DNA of 64,000 nt, from positions 35,833 through 99,832 of the forward strand of contig CAZEAP010000013.1 of NCBI GenBank assembly GCA_964510315.1. Reading direction: 5' to 3'. Source of the DNA: CAZEAP01 sp964510315 (GTDB taxonomy: Bacteria > Planctomycetota > Brocadiia > SM23-32). The notes beneath the pieces were generated by a model that saw only the letters and a list, made by a program, of their open reading frames with translations, searched no databases and was not told where the DNA came from. A program made the translations under genes and the position numbers. This document shows, piece after piece, positions 1-8,806 of the stretch (position 1 is the first letter of the stretch; each line of letters starts with the position of its first letter).

Positions 1-1356
1 TTCGAGAATTGTTTCGCCCAGAACCCGCTGTGCACCCCCAGCCGGGGGGCGTTCCTGACGGGCCGCTACCCGGTGACCAACCGGCTGCGCCAGAACGGAC
101 AGTGCATCCCGGAGGACGAGGTGCTGATCACGCGCATGCTCGCCGACAACGAGTACCTCTGCGGCCTGGTGGGCAAACTGCATCTCAGCGCCGCCAACCG
201 CCGGTTCGTGATGGGCGATAAGTGGTGGGAGTTGCCCAGGGAGGAGCGACTGGTCCAGGGCACCGAGCGGCGCATCGAAGACGGCTACAAGGAGTTCCAC
301 TGGTATCACTCCACCAACCCTGACTTCCGTTCCAGCGCCTACAAGCAGTGGTGCCACCGCAGGGGCGTCCAGATCAAGTCCGCCGACCGGGAGGACTCCA
401 AATACGTCAAGAACGGCATGCCGGAGGAGCACCACGAGGTCCGATTCAGTGCCGAGACGGCGGTGGACTTCATCGAGCGATACGAGGACTACCCCCACCC
501 CTGGCTCTTTTCGGTCAACGTCTTCGACCCGCATCCCGGCTTCGACCCACCGCCGGAATACCTCGAGCCCTACCTCTCGCGCCTGGAGGAGATACCCCTC
601 CCCAACTTCGTGGAAGGGGAGCTTGAGGACAAGCCCTTCTACCAGCAGGAGCGCCACGAAAGCAATCGGTGGGGAGACTACTCGGAGACCGACATGGGCG
701 ACCCGCGCGAGCATCGGATGCTCCGGGCGGCCTACTGGGCAATGTGCAACAACATCGACGTCCAGGTGGGCCTGATGCTGGACGCGCTCGAACGCACCGG
801 CCAGCGCGAGGACACGCTGGTGATCTTCACCTCCGATCACGGCGAGATGCTCGGCGATCACGGACTCTACTTCAAAGGTCCCTTCCTCTACGATCCCGCC
901 GTGCAGGTGCCGCTGGTGATCTCCCAGCCGGGACGCGTGGCGGAAGGGGTCCGCAGCCCCGCGCTGGTGGAGCTGGCCGACCTGGCGCCCACTGTGCTGG
1001 ACGCCTGCGGGCTGGAGCGTCATCCGGGGATGCAGACGCGCTCCCTCTGGCCGCTGCTGACCGGCCAGCAGGACCCCGGCCACTTCCGGGACGACGTCTA
1101 CTGCGAGTATTACAACTCCAATCCCGACGACCCGCCCGTCTACCTGACCATGGTGCGGACGCAGCGCCACAAGATCGTCGTGGTCCACGGGATGGACTGC
1201 GGGGAACTGTACGACCTGCAGGAGGACCCCACCGAGACGCACAACCTGTGGGACGATCCCGACTACGCCGACGTGAAGGGCGAGATGCTCCTTCGGGTGG
1301 CCGACCGCATGGCCCGCACGGTCGACCCGCTGCCGCCGCGCATCGGCATATTCTGA
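1..1356 (+). CDS. Type I sulfatase, 5' truncated by window edge
   Basis: The reading frame is open from the first base, so the true start lies upstream; the GTG at 73 is internal. The second to fifth codons before it encode CTPSR (bases 31-45), the formylglycine signature in which the Cys is oxidised to the catalytic aldehyde. A metal-binding TSDHGEMLGDHG segment follows near base 830, then a typical C-terminal region ending at 1356. Family knowledge: arylsulfatase-like enzymes hydrolyse sulfate esters of glycans or choline-type substrates. The substrate cannot be read from sequence. A formylglycine-generating enzyme would be needed and is not in this window. The N-terminal metal-binding Asp residues are outside the window. 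Confidence 0.93.
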   Translation, partial: FENCFAQNPLCTPSRGAFLTGRYPVTNRLRQNGQCIPEDEVLITRMLADNEYLCGLVGKLHLSAANRRFVMGDKWWELPREERLVQGTERRIEDGYKEFHWYHSTNPDFRSSAYKQWCHRRGVQIKSADREDSKYVKNGMPEEHHEVRFSAETAVDFIERYEDYPHPWLFSVNVFDPHPGFDPPPEYLEPYLSRLEEIPLPNFVEGELEDKPFYQQERHESNRWGDYSETDMGDPREHRMLRAAYWAMCNNIDVQVGLMLDALERTGQREDTLVIFTSDHGEMLGDHGLYFKGPFLYDPAVQVPLVISQPGRVAEGVRSPALVELADLAPTVLDACGLERHPGMQTRSLWPLLTGQQDPGHFRDDVYCEYYNSNPDDPPVYLTMVRTQRHKIVVVHGMDCGELYDLQEDPTETHNLWDDPDYADVKGEMLLRVADRMARTVDPLPPRIGIF

Positions 1357-1964
1357 CCCTGCCGGGCGAGTCCCTCCCTGAGATTGCCCGGCAGCAGCAT
1401 CCTGTCGACGGCCGCGCCGATCGCCTCGGCCGCTCGCGCTATCTGGCGGGAGTTGGGCTCAGACGCCGGCCGGTAGCCGGGCAGGTCGACGGGCTTCCGG
1501 GCGGCGTCTTCGGTTTCGGCCGACATGGCGTCCGCCGGCACGTCAAGCAGCCCGGGGTTTTGTACGCGTTTGCCGTCCAGAGCGACACAAGTGACGTTGG
1601 CCGCCGGGTTGCGCGCGCTCGGGGACGAGCGGCCTGCACCGCTCCACACCACCCAATGAAGCCCCGCAGGGGCGTTACATACACAGCCCAGGGCGCAGCC
1701 CTGGGCTGACATGTCGGGCTCTTACAGAGCCCGGCCCGGCTGAAGTTTACGCGCCGTGGCGTGCCCGGCCCCCATCGCCCGGCCCTACGGGGACTCTTCG
1801 CCTACCGCAGACAAGCCGGCAAAACCGGGGACGACTCAGCGCCGGCCCACTTACGGCCCGGCCGGTTCGGTGGAGAGCAGACGCTCGGATCGGGATGGAA
1901 GCCGGGGATGACGGGATTGACCAGTTTCACGGGCGACCCCTGGCGGCGCCTTGCGCCGGCGAGG
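1357..1964. other. Gene-poor gap between convergent sulfatase and glnS
   Basis: No convincing complete gene is present in these 608 bases. A minus-strand frame from about 1630 to 1360 reads like protein (segments such as NVTCVALDGKRV and LLDVPADAMSAETEDAARKP) but has no start, no ribosome site and runs into the sulfatase 3' end. It may be a relic of a lost gene. Three hairpins lie at 1661-1733, and the rest is unremarkable GC-rich DNA. Confidence 0.5.
1661..1733. repeat. Three consecutive short hairpins, intergenic repeat
   Basis: Three perfect inverted repeats with three-base loops stand in tandem: GCCCC/GGGGC at 1661-1673, an 11-bp arm CAGCCCAGGGC with its complement at 1684-1708, and CGGGCTCT/AGAGCCCG at 1715-1733. 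The middle one resembles the common 'gcccagggc...gccctgggc' intergenic repeat of planctomycete-like genomes. It lies between convergent genes and may act as a bidirectional transcription end, although no T tract follows. Confidence 0.6.
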
Positions 1965-3680
1965 TCACTTATTGGCTTTGCGCCGTTTCTGGATGCGGCG
2001 CCACCTGTCCCGCATGGTGACGGTGCGGTTGAATATCAGCCTCTCGTCGGTGGAGTCCGGATCGACGCAGAAGTAGCCCTTCCGCTCGAACTGCAGGCGG
2101 GTGCCCGGCTCGACCCCCGCCAGCGTGGGTTCAACCCGGCAGGAGGCAAGCACCCGAAGGGAATCGTGGTTGAAGCGGGCGATGAAGTCGGGAGTCCCCT
2201 CGTCAACGTGCTCCGGGGCTTCGTCCAGCAGCAGGCGCTCGTAGAGCCGCACTTCGGCCTCCAGCGCGTGCGGGGCGCTGACCCAGTGGAGGGTGGCCTT
2301 CGGCTTCCGGCCGTCGGGTGCGTCGCCCCCGCGGGTGGCGGGGTCGTAGGTGCAGCGGAGTCCCACCACCTGCCCCGTCTCGGGGTCCTTGACCACGTCC
2401 TTGCAGGTGATGAAGTAGCCCCAGCGGAGCCGCACCTCCCGGCCGGGTGCCAGGCGCCAGAACTTCTTCGGCGGCTCCTCCATGAAGTCGTCCCGCTCGA
2501 TGTAAAGCTCCCGGGAGAATGGGACCATCCGCGTTCCCGCGCTCTGGTCCTCCGGGTTGTTGACCGCCTCCAGCCGCTCGGTCTTGCCTTCGGGGTAGTT
2601 CTCGATGACCACCTTCAGGGGCCGCAGCACGCCCATCCGGCGCTGGCACCGCTTGTTGAGGTCCTGGCGGAGAACGTGCTCCAGCAGCGCCATGTCGATG
2701 ACGCTCTCGGTTTTGGAGACGCTGATCTCCTCCATGAACTCGCGGATCGCTTTGGGGGTGTAGCCCCGGCGGCGGAGGCCGCGGAGCGTGGGCAGGCGGG
2801 GGTCGTCCCATCCGTCCACCATCCCCTCCTCCACCAGCACGCGCAGCCTTCGCTTGCTCATGACGGTGTTGGTCAGGTTCAAGCGGGCGAACTCGATCTG
2901 GCGGGGATGGTGCACCTGAAGCTGGTCGAGGAACCAGTCGTAGAGCGGACGGTGCACCTCGAACTCCTGCGTGCAGAGCGAATGGGTGATCCCCTCGATC
3001 GAGTCGCACTGGCCGTGCGCCCAGTCGTAGGTAGGGTAGATGCACCAGTCCTCGCCGGTCCGGTGGTGGGGCTGCTTCAGGATGCGGTACATCACCGGGT
3101 CGCGCATCAGCAGGTTGGGGTGGGCCATGTCGATCTTCGCGCGGAGCGTGCGGGAGCCCTCCTCGAACTCCCCGGCCCGCATCCGCTCGAACAGGTCCAG
3201 GCTCTCCTCCACCGGTCGGTCCCGCCAGGGGCTCTCCCGGCCGGGCTCGGTGGGCGTGCCGCGATACTCGTCGAGCTGCTCAGGGGACAGATCGCAGACG
3301 TAAGCTTGTCCCTTCTCGATCAGTTCAACGGCCCACCTGTAGAGCTGCTCGAAGTAGTCGGAGGCGTAGAACTCGCGCTCGCCCCAGTCGAAGCCCAGCC
3401 ACCGGATGTCCTCCTTGATGGCCTCGACGTACTCGACCTCTTCGGGGACGGGATTGGTGTCATCGAAGCGCAGGTTGCACGTGCCCCCGTACTGCTCGGC
3501 CATGCCGAAGTCCAGGCAGATGGACTTGGCGTGTCCGATGTGGAGGTATCCGTTCGGCTCGGGGGGGAACCGGGTTACCACCTCCCCGCCGTATCTGCCG
3601 GAGCTGACGTCCTCTTCGATGATCCGGCGCACGAAGTGCATGCTGCGTTCGTCGGCCGCACTGTCTTCATCTGCTGACAT
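1965..3680 (-). CDS. glnS: Glutaminyl-tRNA synthetase
   Basis: This class I aminoacyl-tRNA synthetase charges tRNA(Gln) directly with glutamine in the cytoplasm. The N-terminal half carries FPPEPNGYLHIGHAKS, with the HIGH motif that binds ATP, and the LRFDDTNP stretch typical of GlnRS/GluRS. The KMSKS-like loop appears as VMSKRRL. The C-terminal part has the beta-barrel anticodon-binding domains. The start at 3680 (571 residues) has a GAGGA site about four bases upstream and the usual length. The 24 extra codons of the longer frame look non-coding. Having GlnRS means the cell need not rely on the Glu-tRNA(Gln) amidation route. It is transcribed divergently from the GH27 gene. Confidence 0.96.
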   Translation of the reverse strand: MSADEDSAADERSMHFVRRIIEEDVSSGRYGGEVVTRFPPEPNGYLHIGHAKSICLDFGMAEQYGGTCNLRFDDTNPVPEEVEYVEAIKEDIRWLGFDWGEREFYASDYFEQLYRWAVELIEKGQAYVCDLSPEQLDEYRGTPTEPGRESPWRDRPVEESLDLFERMRAGEFEEGSRTLRAKIDMAHPNLLMRDPVMYRILKQPHHRTGEDWCIYPTYDWAHGQCDSIEGITHSLCTQEFEVHRPLYDWFLDQLQVHHPRQIEFARLNLTNTVMSKRRLRVLVEEGMVDGWDDPRLPTLRGLRRRGYTPKAIREFMEEISVSKTESVIDMALLEHVLRQDLNKRCQRRMGVLRPLKVVIENYPEGKTERLEAVNNPEDQSAGTRMVPFSRELYIERDDFMEEPPKKFWRLAPGREVRLRWGYFITCKDVVKDPETGQVVGLRCTYDPATRGGDAPDGRKPKATLHWVSAPHALEAEVRLYERLLLDEAPEHVDEGTPDFIARFNHDSLRVLASCRVEPTLAGVEPGTRLQFERKGYFCVDPDSTDERLIFNRTVTMRDRWRRIQKRRKANK

Positions 3681-3936
3681 GGGATCCTCAGCCGGGAGCA
3701 ATCTTTGGAAAGCGTCCAGCCGTCGCGACGCCACGGGCCATGTTACGGGCACGGGGCATCCCCGTCAACTTCGCGGGTTCCGCCGGTGGCACGGAGCCTG
3801 GCCGCGCCGGGATCGAACCCCCGCCCACCGTTGCGCGCGGCCCCCCGCCGGGGGTAAGTTGGCACACCTTGCATCCGGGAACCGGCCCGCCGAGGCGGCC
3901 GGGAGCCTCTTGAGGCATGAGAAAGGACTGAAGAGC

Positions 3937-5064
3937 ATGCTCGCTGAAACACCCCCCATGGGATGGAACAGTTGGAACACCTTCGGCGCCGACCTGAACG
4001 AGGAGATCGTGCGGGAGACCGCCGACGCCTTCGTTGAGAGCGGCCTCCGGGACGCCGGATACGAGTACGTGGTCCTGGACGACCACTGGGAAGCGGCCCA
4101 GAGGGGCGAGGACGGCCGTCTGCACTGGGACGAAGCGAAGTTCCCCTCCGGCCTGCCCGCCCTGGCCGAGTACCTCCACGAGAGGGACCTGAAGTTCGGC
4201 ATATACTCCTGCGCCGGCAGCCATACCTGCGGCGGCCGACCGGCCAGCTACGGCTACGAGGAAATCGATGCCCAGACCTTCGCCGAGTGGGGCGTGGATT
4301 TCCTGAAGTACGACTTCTGCTACAAGCCGGTCGGGACCGACGGGCGGATGCTCTACGAGCGGATGGGCCGCGCCCTGCGCGCCACCGGCCGGCCCATCGT
4401 CTACAGCATGTGCGAGTGGGGCGGAAGGGAACCGTGGACCTGGGGAGCTTCCCGCGCCGGCGCCCACATGTGGCGCACCACCGGAGACATCAACGACAGT
4501 TGGGAGTCGGTGGAATCCATCGGCTTCGAGCGCCAGAAGGAACTCTTTCCCTACGCCGGACCCGGCCACTGGAACGACCCCGACATGCTGGTGGTCGGCA
4601 TGCACGGGGAAGGGAACGTGGCCCGAGGAGGCTGCACCGTCCGGGAATACCGGACCCACTTCAGCCTGTGGTGCATGCTGGCCGCTCCCCTGATGATCGG
4701 CTGTGACGTGCGGAACATGAGCGACGCCACGCGCGAGATACTCCTCAACGAAGAAGCCATCGCCGTGGACCAGGACCCCCTGGGCCGCCAGGCCGTCTAC
4801 ATGGGACGCGACTGGTTCGGCTCGGAGGTCTGGAAGAAACATCTGGCCGACGGCTCCGTTGCCGTGGGCCTGTTCAACCGGCACGATGAGAGGACCCGCA
4901 TGCTCACCGTGGCCTGGGAGTCACTGGGCATCCCGATCGAGCGCCCCTGCCGGGTGCGCGACCTGTGGACCCACGAAGAGGTCGACGGCGTCACCCGCAG
5001 CTATTCCCATGAACTGAAACCGCACGGCTGCGGACTGCTGCGGGTCACGCCCCGGAAGCCCTGA
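3937..5064 (+). CDS. GH27 alpha-galactosidase
   Basis: This 375-residue protein starts with the family hallmark PPMGWNSWN right after the initiator. It carries DDHW, the nucleophile motif KYDFCY (Asp126), and RTTGDINDSW, where the acid/base Asp is expected (Asp184 or Asp187). GHWNDPDMLVVG and DQDPLGRQ follow. These are the landmarks of GH27 retaining alpha-galactosidases, which remove terminal alpha-galactose from oligosaccharides. No signal peptide is visible, so the enzyme is probably cytoplasmic. A C-terminal beta-sandwich domain follows the TIM barrel. The ATG at 3937 is preferred because the barrel begins within ten residues; longer frames upstream overlap glnS on the other strand. A GH4 enzyme of similar activity is encoded at 46091-47398. 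Confidence 0.94.
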   Translation: MLAETPPMGWNSWNTFGADLNEEIVRETADAFVESGLRDAGYEYVVLDDHWEAAQRGEDGRLHWDEAKFPSGLPALAEYLHERDLKFGIYSCAGSHTCGGRPASYGYEEIDAQTFAEWGVDFLKYDFCYKPVGTDGRMLYERMGRALRATGRPIVYSMCEWGGREPWTWGASRAGAHMWRTTGDINDSWESVESIGFERQKELFPYAGPGHWNDPDMLVVGMHGEGNVARGGCTVREYRTHFSLWCMLAAPLMIGCDVRNMSDATREILLNEEAIAVDQDPLGRQAVYMGRDWFGSEVWKKHLADGSVAVGLFNRHDERTRMLTVAWESLGIPIERPCRVRDLWTHEEVDGVTRSYSHELKPHGCGLLRVTPRKP

Positions 5065-5098
5065 CCTGGCCCGCCGCTCAACGCCAGGAGGAACGAGC

Positions 5099-6034
5099 GT
5101 GAACCTCATCCGGCGGACTCCTCTTCTGTGCGCGCTGGCACTGACGCTCCCCCTGCTGGTCTCCTGTGCCGGGAACATGCGGCAGCGACGGCCCTACCTC
5201 ATCCGAGAGAACCTGGACAACGCCGCCCGGCACCTGGAGGCGGGAAGGACGGCGGAGGCGGCGCAGATATACCGAACGGTGCTCCTTGCCGATCCCTGCA
5301 GCGAAGAGGCCTTCAGAGGGGTGGAGCACGCCGGGGACACCAGCCGGTGCATCATGGAGCCGTCGGTGCTGGGGGTGAACTGCGTCCGGACTCCGCGCCG
5401 CGACCCGCCCGCCCTCCGGATCATCGCCTATCCTGTCAGCCGCCTGCTGGACATCCTCGACGTGGTCAGCTTCGAGCTGGGACCACAGGGCGGCCTGTAT
5501 GGCGGCGCCCACGTCACCCGTGCGCTCCAGGCGTCCGCCGGGGCCGGGGGCGGCGCCCAGATAGGCTGGTGGCAGAAGCGGGAGTTCGGCGTCGGAGCGG
5601 GACACGTGGCCGGCCTCTGCCTCATCCCTTTCTCCCTGGAGGGGGAAGGCTGGTCGCGGGTGGGAACCCGTGGAGCCCGCAACGTCGCTATCTGCGCCTC
5701 CGGCCTCAACCGCCCCTCTGATTACCTCTATCAACATCACCGTGATTACTGGAGCGCAGGCGCCCGAGCGATTGTCCTGCTGGTCGGGGCACGGCTCGAG
5801 GTGCACCCGGTGGAAGCCGCCGACGCACTCGCGGGACTGTTTTTCGTGGACTTCCTCCGGGACGACATCGGCAGCACACGTTCGCTGAGCTTAAGCGCGG
5901 CGGACCGGGAGGCCATGGAGGAACTGGTCGGCACCCTCTCGGACGCGGAACTCCGGGCCAGGATGCGGGGGCGCGCTGTTCCGCCCGGCCCGGGCGAAGA
6001 ACCGCAAGAACCGCCGCCACGGCCTGACGACTGA
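5099..6034 (+). CDS. Putative outer-membrane lipoprotein, function unknown
   Basis: A GTG start follows a strong AGGAGG site, and the 311-residue product opens with a lipoprotein signal ending in the lipobox LLVSC at about residue 22. After the Cys comes a single TPR-like helical pair (AARHLEAGRTAEAAQIYRTV). The central domain (about 105-260) is rich in Gly and hydrophobic residues and includes RLLDILDVVSFELGPQGG. The tail is Pro/Glu-rich. The family is not recognised. It follows the alpha-galactosidase by 34 bases on the same strand and may be cotranscribed. Likely location is the inner leaflet of the outer membrane; any role is unknown. Confidence 0.8.
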   Translation: MNLIRRTPLLCALALTLPLLVSCAGNMRQRRPYLIRENLDNAARHLEAGRTAEAAQIYRTVLLADPCSEEAFRGVEHAGDTSRCIMEPSVLGVNCVRTPRRDPPALRIIAYPVSRLLDILDVVSFELGPQGGLYGGAHVTRALQASAGAGGGAQIGWWQKREFGVGAGHVAGLCLIPFSLEGEGWSRVGTRGARNVAICASGLNRPSDYLYQHHRDYWSAGARAIVLLVGARLEVHPVEAADALAGLFFVDFLRDDIGSTRSLSLSAADREAMEELVGTLSDAELRARMRGRAVPPGPGEEPQEPPPRPDD

Positions 6035-6048
6035 GCACGGGGGGCCGA

Positions 6049-7599
6049 TCAATCCACTTCGGCAAGCCCCTCGAATATGGGCTCAAGCGCCCCGTAGGCA
6101 TCCCGGAAAAGCCGGTAGAGCAACCGGTACTTCTCGCTCCGTTCGGGCTGGGGCACCTCGGCCTCTTCCATGGTGACGATCTCCCGCGCCACGCCGAAAT
6201 CCGGGAATATGCCGACGCCCACTCCCCCGGCGATGACCGCCCCGAGGGAAGTGGCCGCCCGGGTCTCGGCGGGCACCAGGAGGGGCAGTTCGTAGACGTC
6301 GGCGAGTATCTGCCGCCACACGCCGTTCTGGGCGCCGCCGCCGATCATCCGCATGCTCTCGATCGCCAGCCCCTGCGCCCGGAAGGCCTCCAGGATGGTC
6401 TTCAGGTTCATGGCCACACCCTCCAGCACCGCGCGCACGACCTCGGCCTTGCCGTGGGCCATAGTGAGACCGACGAAGGCGCCCCGCGCAAGGGGGTTCC
6501 AATGGGGACTCCTCTCCCCCATCAGGTAAGGTAGGAAGAGCAGCCCGCTCGCCCCGGGGGTCACCCCGCCGGCGGTGTCGGCCAGCCCGGCGTGCGTCGC
6601 CTCCCGGCCCTCCGGCCGCAACAGGCCCTCCAGCCAGTCGAAGGACCCGCCCGCCGACTGCATCGTCCCGGTGGGAAAGTAGAGGTTCGGGTCCAGGTGT
6701 GCGAAGGTGAAGGTGCGCATGCGGGGGTCGTAGAGAGGTTCGGAGGCGGTGACGGCGATCCAGGAGGATGAGCCGAGGCAGTTGTACGCATCGGCCTGCC
6801 GCACCGAACCGGCGCCGACCGTCGCGCAGGCGCCGTCCCCGCCGCCCAGCACCACCGGCGTGCCCGCCGACAGGCCCGTCGCCCGGGCGGCCTCGGGGGT
6901 CACCTCACCGATGACCGTCGTGGACGGCCGCGCGGGCGGCAGCTTCTCGGCGTCCAGCCCCATCTCCTCAATCAGACCCTCCGCCCAGTCGCGCGCGTGA
7001 AGATCGAAGAAACCCGTGCCGGAAGCGTCCGAGTAGTCGGTGGCGAAAACGCCGGTCAGCTTCCAGGCGACGTAGTCCTTCGCCTGGAGGAACACCTCCG
7101 CGCGGCGGTAGATGTCCGGCTGGTGCTGCTTGATCCACAGCATCTTCGCGGAGGTATAGGGCGGCGCGGCGCGGTGGCCGGTCACCCGGTAGACCCGCTC
7201 CATGCCGCAGCGCTCGATGATGGCCTCCGCCTCCTCGGTGGCCCGCTGGTCGGCCCAGATGATCGCCGGCCGCAGCGGCTCCCCCTCCGTGCCGACCGGG
7301 AGGGCGCCCATCATCATCCCGCTGAAGCTGACGGCGGCGATCCGCTCCGGGGGCACGCCGCTCTGCTCCAGCAGCCGGGATGAGGAGGCGCAGACGGCCC
7401 GCCACCACGCCTCCGCGTCCTGCTCGGCCCAGCCCGGCCGGGGGTAGTCGGTCTCGAACTCGCTGAAGGCCGTTCCGAGCGCCCGCCCCTCGGCGGTGAA
7501 AAGCGAAGCCTTGTTGCCGGAGGTGCCCAGGTCGTGGGCCATGATGCAGGTTTCTGCGGTCTTTGCCGGATGGGACGACCCGGCCTGGCTGGCGGGCAT
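6049..7599 (-). CDS. FGGY-family sugar kinase, xylulokinase-like
   Basis: This is a 516-residue FGGY carbohydrate kinase of the ASKHA fold. The N-terminal phosphate-binding loop is AHDLGTSGNKASLF, and the second ATP-binding motif is GGGAQNGVWRQILADVY in the C-terminal domain. Asp residues in GGGDGACATVG are positioned for catalysis. Closest in pattern to xylulokinase (ATP-dependent phosphorylation of D-xylulose), but related FGGY kinases act on other ketoses or polyols, so the substrate is inferred. The ATG at 7599 has AAGGAG upstream at good spacing. The MAHDLGTSG alternative would remove 19 residues. The gene is convergent with the lipoprotein gene, with only 14 bases between them. Confidence 0.88.
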   Translation of the reverse strand: MPASQAGSSHPAKTAETCIMAHDLGTSGNKASLFTAEGRALGTAFSEFETDYPRPGWAEQDAEAWWRAVCASSSRLLEQSGVPPERIAAVSFSGMMMGALPVGTEGEPLRPAIIWADQRATEEAEAIIERCGMERVYRVTGHRAAPPYTSAKMLWIKQHQPDIYRRAEVFLQAKDYVAWKLTGVFATDYSDASGTGFFDLHARDWAEGLIEEMGLDAEKLPPARPSTTVIGEVTPEAARATGLSAGTPVVLGGGDGACATVGAGSVRQADAYNCLGSSSWIAVTASEPLYDPRMRTFTFAHLDPNLYFPTGTMQSAGGSFDWLEGLLRPEGREATHAGLADTAGGVTPGASGLLFLPYLMGERSPHWNPLARGAFVGLTMAHGKAEVVRAVLEGVAMNLKTILEAFRAQGLAIESMRMIGGGAQNGVWRQILADVYELPLLVPAETRAATSLGAVIAGGVGVGIFPDFGVAREIVTMEEAEVPQPERSEKYRLLYRLFRDAYGALEPIFEGLAEVD

Positions 7600-7705
7600 G
7601 GTTTGTCTCCTTGGAGCAAGCGCTTTGCCGCCCGCGCACCGGATGAGGCGGGTCCGCCACAGAATCTACGCCGGAGCGGCCCGAAGTGCAAACCGCAGAT
7701 GCTTG

Positions 7706-7850
7706 CCCGCCTCAGGCGGGGGTGGCTCACCAAAGGCGAAGGAGAGGTACCACGAAGGACACGAAGTGCACGAAGGAAGACGACGACAAACCGACCAACT
7801 CAAAAACTGCCGTTTCAAAACTACCTACTGCCTACCGCCTACTGCCTTTT
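7706..7850. repeat. Intergenic repeat-like DNA (hairpin plus direct-repeat motifs)
   Basis: The stretch starts with a perfect hairpin CCCGCC-TCA-GGCGGG (7706-7720). Then comes ACCACGAAGGACACGAAG with iterated CACGAAG units (7749-7780), and an iterated CCTACTGCC/CCTACCGCC motif (7821-7850). Such short iterations recur in intergenic DNA of many environmental genomes. They end exactly at the stop of the repressor gene. No ORF here is credible. Confidence 0.5.
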
Positions 7851-8581
7851 CACCGCAGGTCCACCCAGGCCCAGATGACCTGGCCGATGACGGGCTCTTC
7901 GACCTCCTCCAGGTCGACGATGATGGGAGGATAGCGGATGTGATCCGCGTTGTCGGACCACAGCAGGAGGTAATGGTCCCGCAGTCGGAGCCGTTTGATG
8001 ACCACGGTCCCCTCGCCGGTGTGGGCGCAGACGATCTTGCCCTCCAGGCCCCGCAGCGGGATGGGGGTGGTGTCGACGGCCACGATGCTGCCGTCGGTAA
8101 GGGTGGGGGCCATGCTGTCGCCGGAGATGCGGACGCAGCGGAGCGTCTGGGGGCGCGGAGCCACGCGCCGGTGGATGATGCAGTAGCCCTCGACCTGTTC
8201 CTCCATGATCAGGCCGGCTCCGGCGGCGGCGGGGTCCCGCAGGTAGGGAACCGCGTAGTACTGGTCCACCCCCTCGAGCCGCCGCAGATCGGCCAGCTCC
8301 TCCTCGCTGGTGAGGATAACCGGTTTCTCGGGGCGAACGCCGGTGAAGGGCTCGCCGGTGCCGTCCTGCACCCACTGGTGGTTGAGCTGGAAGCGGTGCT
8401 CAAGGGCCAGGAGGAACGGCAGGGGCGGCTCACGGCGGTTCGCCTCGTAGGCGGCCACCGTGCTCTGGGTCACCCCCACGGCCTCGGCCATCTCCGACTG
8501 GTTCAGGCCGAGGTCCTTGCGGGCCCGGCGCAGGCGGTCTCCCACCCCCCCGGACTGTGAACCGGTGTCGGGATCGGTCAT
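7850..8581 (-). CDS. XRE-type repressor with S24 (LexA-like) peptidase domain
   Basis: The 243-residue protein has an N-terminal Cro/CI-type helix-turn-helix (GDRLRRARKDLGLNQSEMAEAVGVTQ..., about residues 12-66) and a C-terminal S24 domain. The S24 domain contains the nucleophile in SGDSMAPTL and the general-base Lys in VVIKRL. Phage repressors of this type autocleave when stimulated by RecA-ssDNA, which derepresses lytic or mobile-element genes. The ATG at 8581 has GGAGGG upstream; the longer frame runs into the divergent promoter region. It is divergent from the Gam gene, the arrangement of a Mu-like early control region. Confidence 0.9.
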   Translation of the reverse strand: MTDPDTGSQSGGVGDRLRRARKDLGLNQSEMAEAVGVTQSTVAAYEANRREPPLPFLLALEHRFQLNHQWVQDGTGEPFTGVRPEKPVILTSEEELADLRRLEGVDQYYAVPYLRDPAAAGAGLIMEEQVEGYCIIHRRVAPRPQTLRCVRISGDSMAPTLTDGSIVAVDTTPIPLRGLEGKIVCAHTGEGTVVIKRLRLRDHYLLLWSDNADHIRYPPIIVDLEEVEEPVIGQVIWAWVDLR

Positions 8582-8679
8582 TTGCTGTTCCCCCTCCGAG
8601 AGAAGACGTGACGCAGGCAGCAGCTTTCCGCCCGCTACAGGTATCCTACCGCCTGGCAGCCCGCGTTTCAAGACATTTT

Positions 8680-8694
8680 TATCGTTTTCCGATA
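8680..8694. promoter_or_regulatory. Possible repressor operator, inverted repeat
   Basis: TATCG and CGATA are spaced by five bases in the 225-bp divergent region between the repressor and the Gam gene. The position just upstream of both genes suits an operator for the S24 repressor. Short arms make chance occurrence possible. Confidence 0.35.
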
Positions 8695-8700
8695 TTTCCC

Positions 8701-8729
8701 TTGCGAGCATAGAACGGAACGACTACACT
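8701..8729 (+). promoter_or_regulatory. Possible sigma-70 promoter for the Gam gene
   Basis: TTGCGA, a 17-base spacer and TACACT match four of six bases in each consensus hexamer. The predicted start is about 70 bases upstream of the Gam ATG and beside the candidate operator. Confidence 0.35.
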
Positions 8730-8806
8730 GGCACTACTTCTGGATAGTTATACCTGATCGGCCACCTCGCCCGCAAGCGAGGTCATTTCAGCACGGGAGG
8801 CAAGCC

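Noticed and set aside
1761..3677. 638-codon plus-strand ORF
   Set aside because: It lies antisense to glnS, which has clear synthetase motifs. Long antisense frames are expected in GC-rich DNA; no ribosome site or recognisable domain.
3859..3873. Sigma-54-like TTGGCACACCTTGCA
   Set aside because: The GG and GC elements are 10 rather than 12 bases apart; spacing in sigma-54 promoters is rigid.
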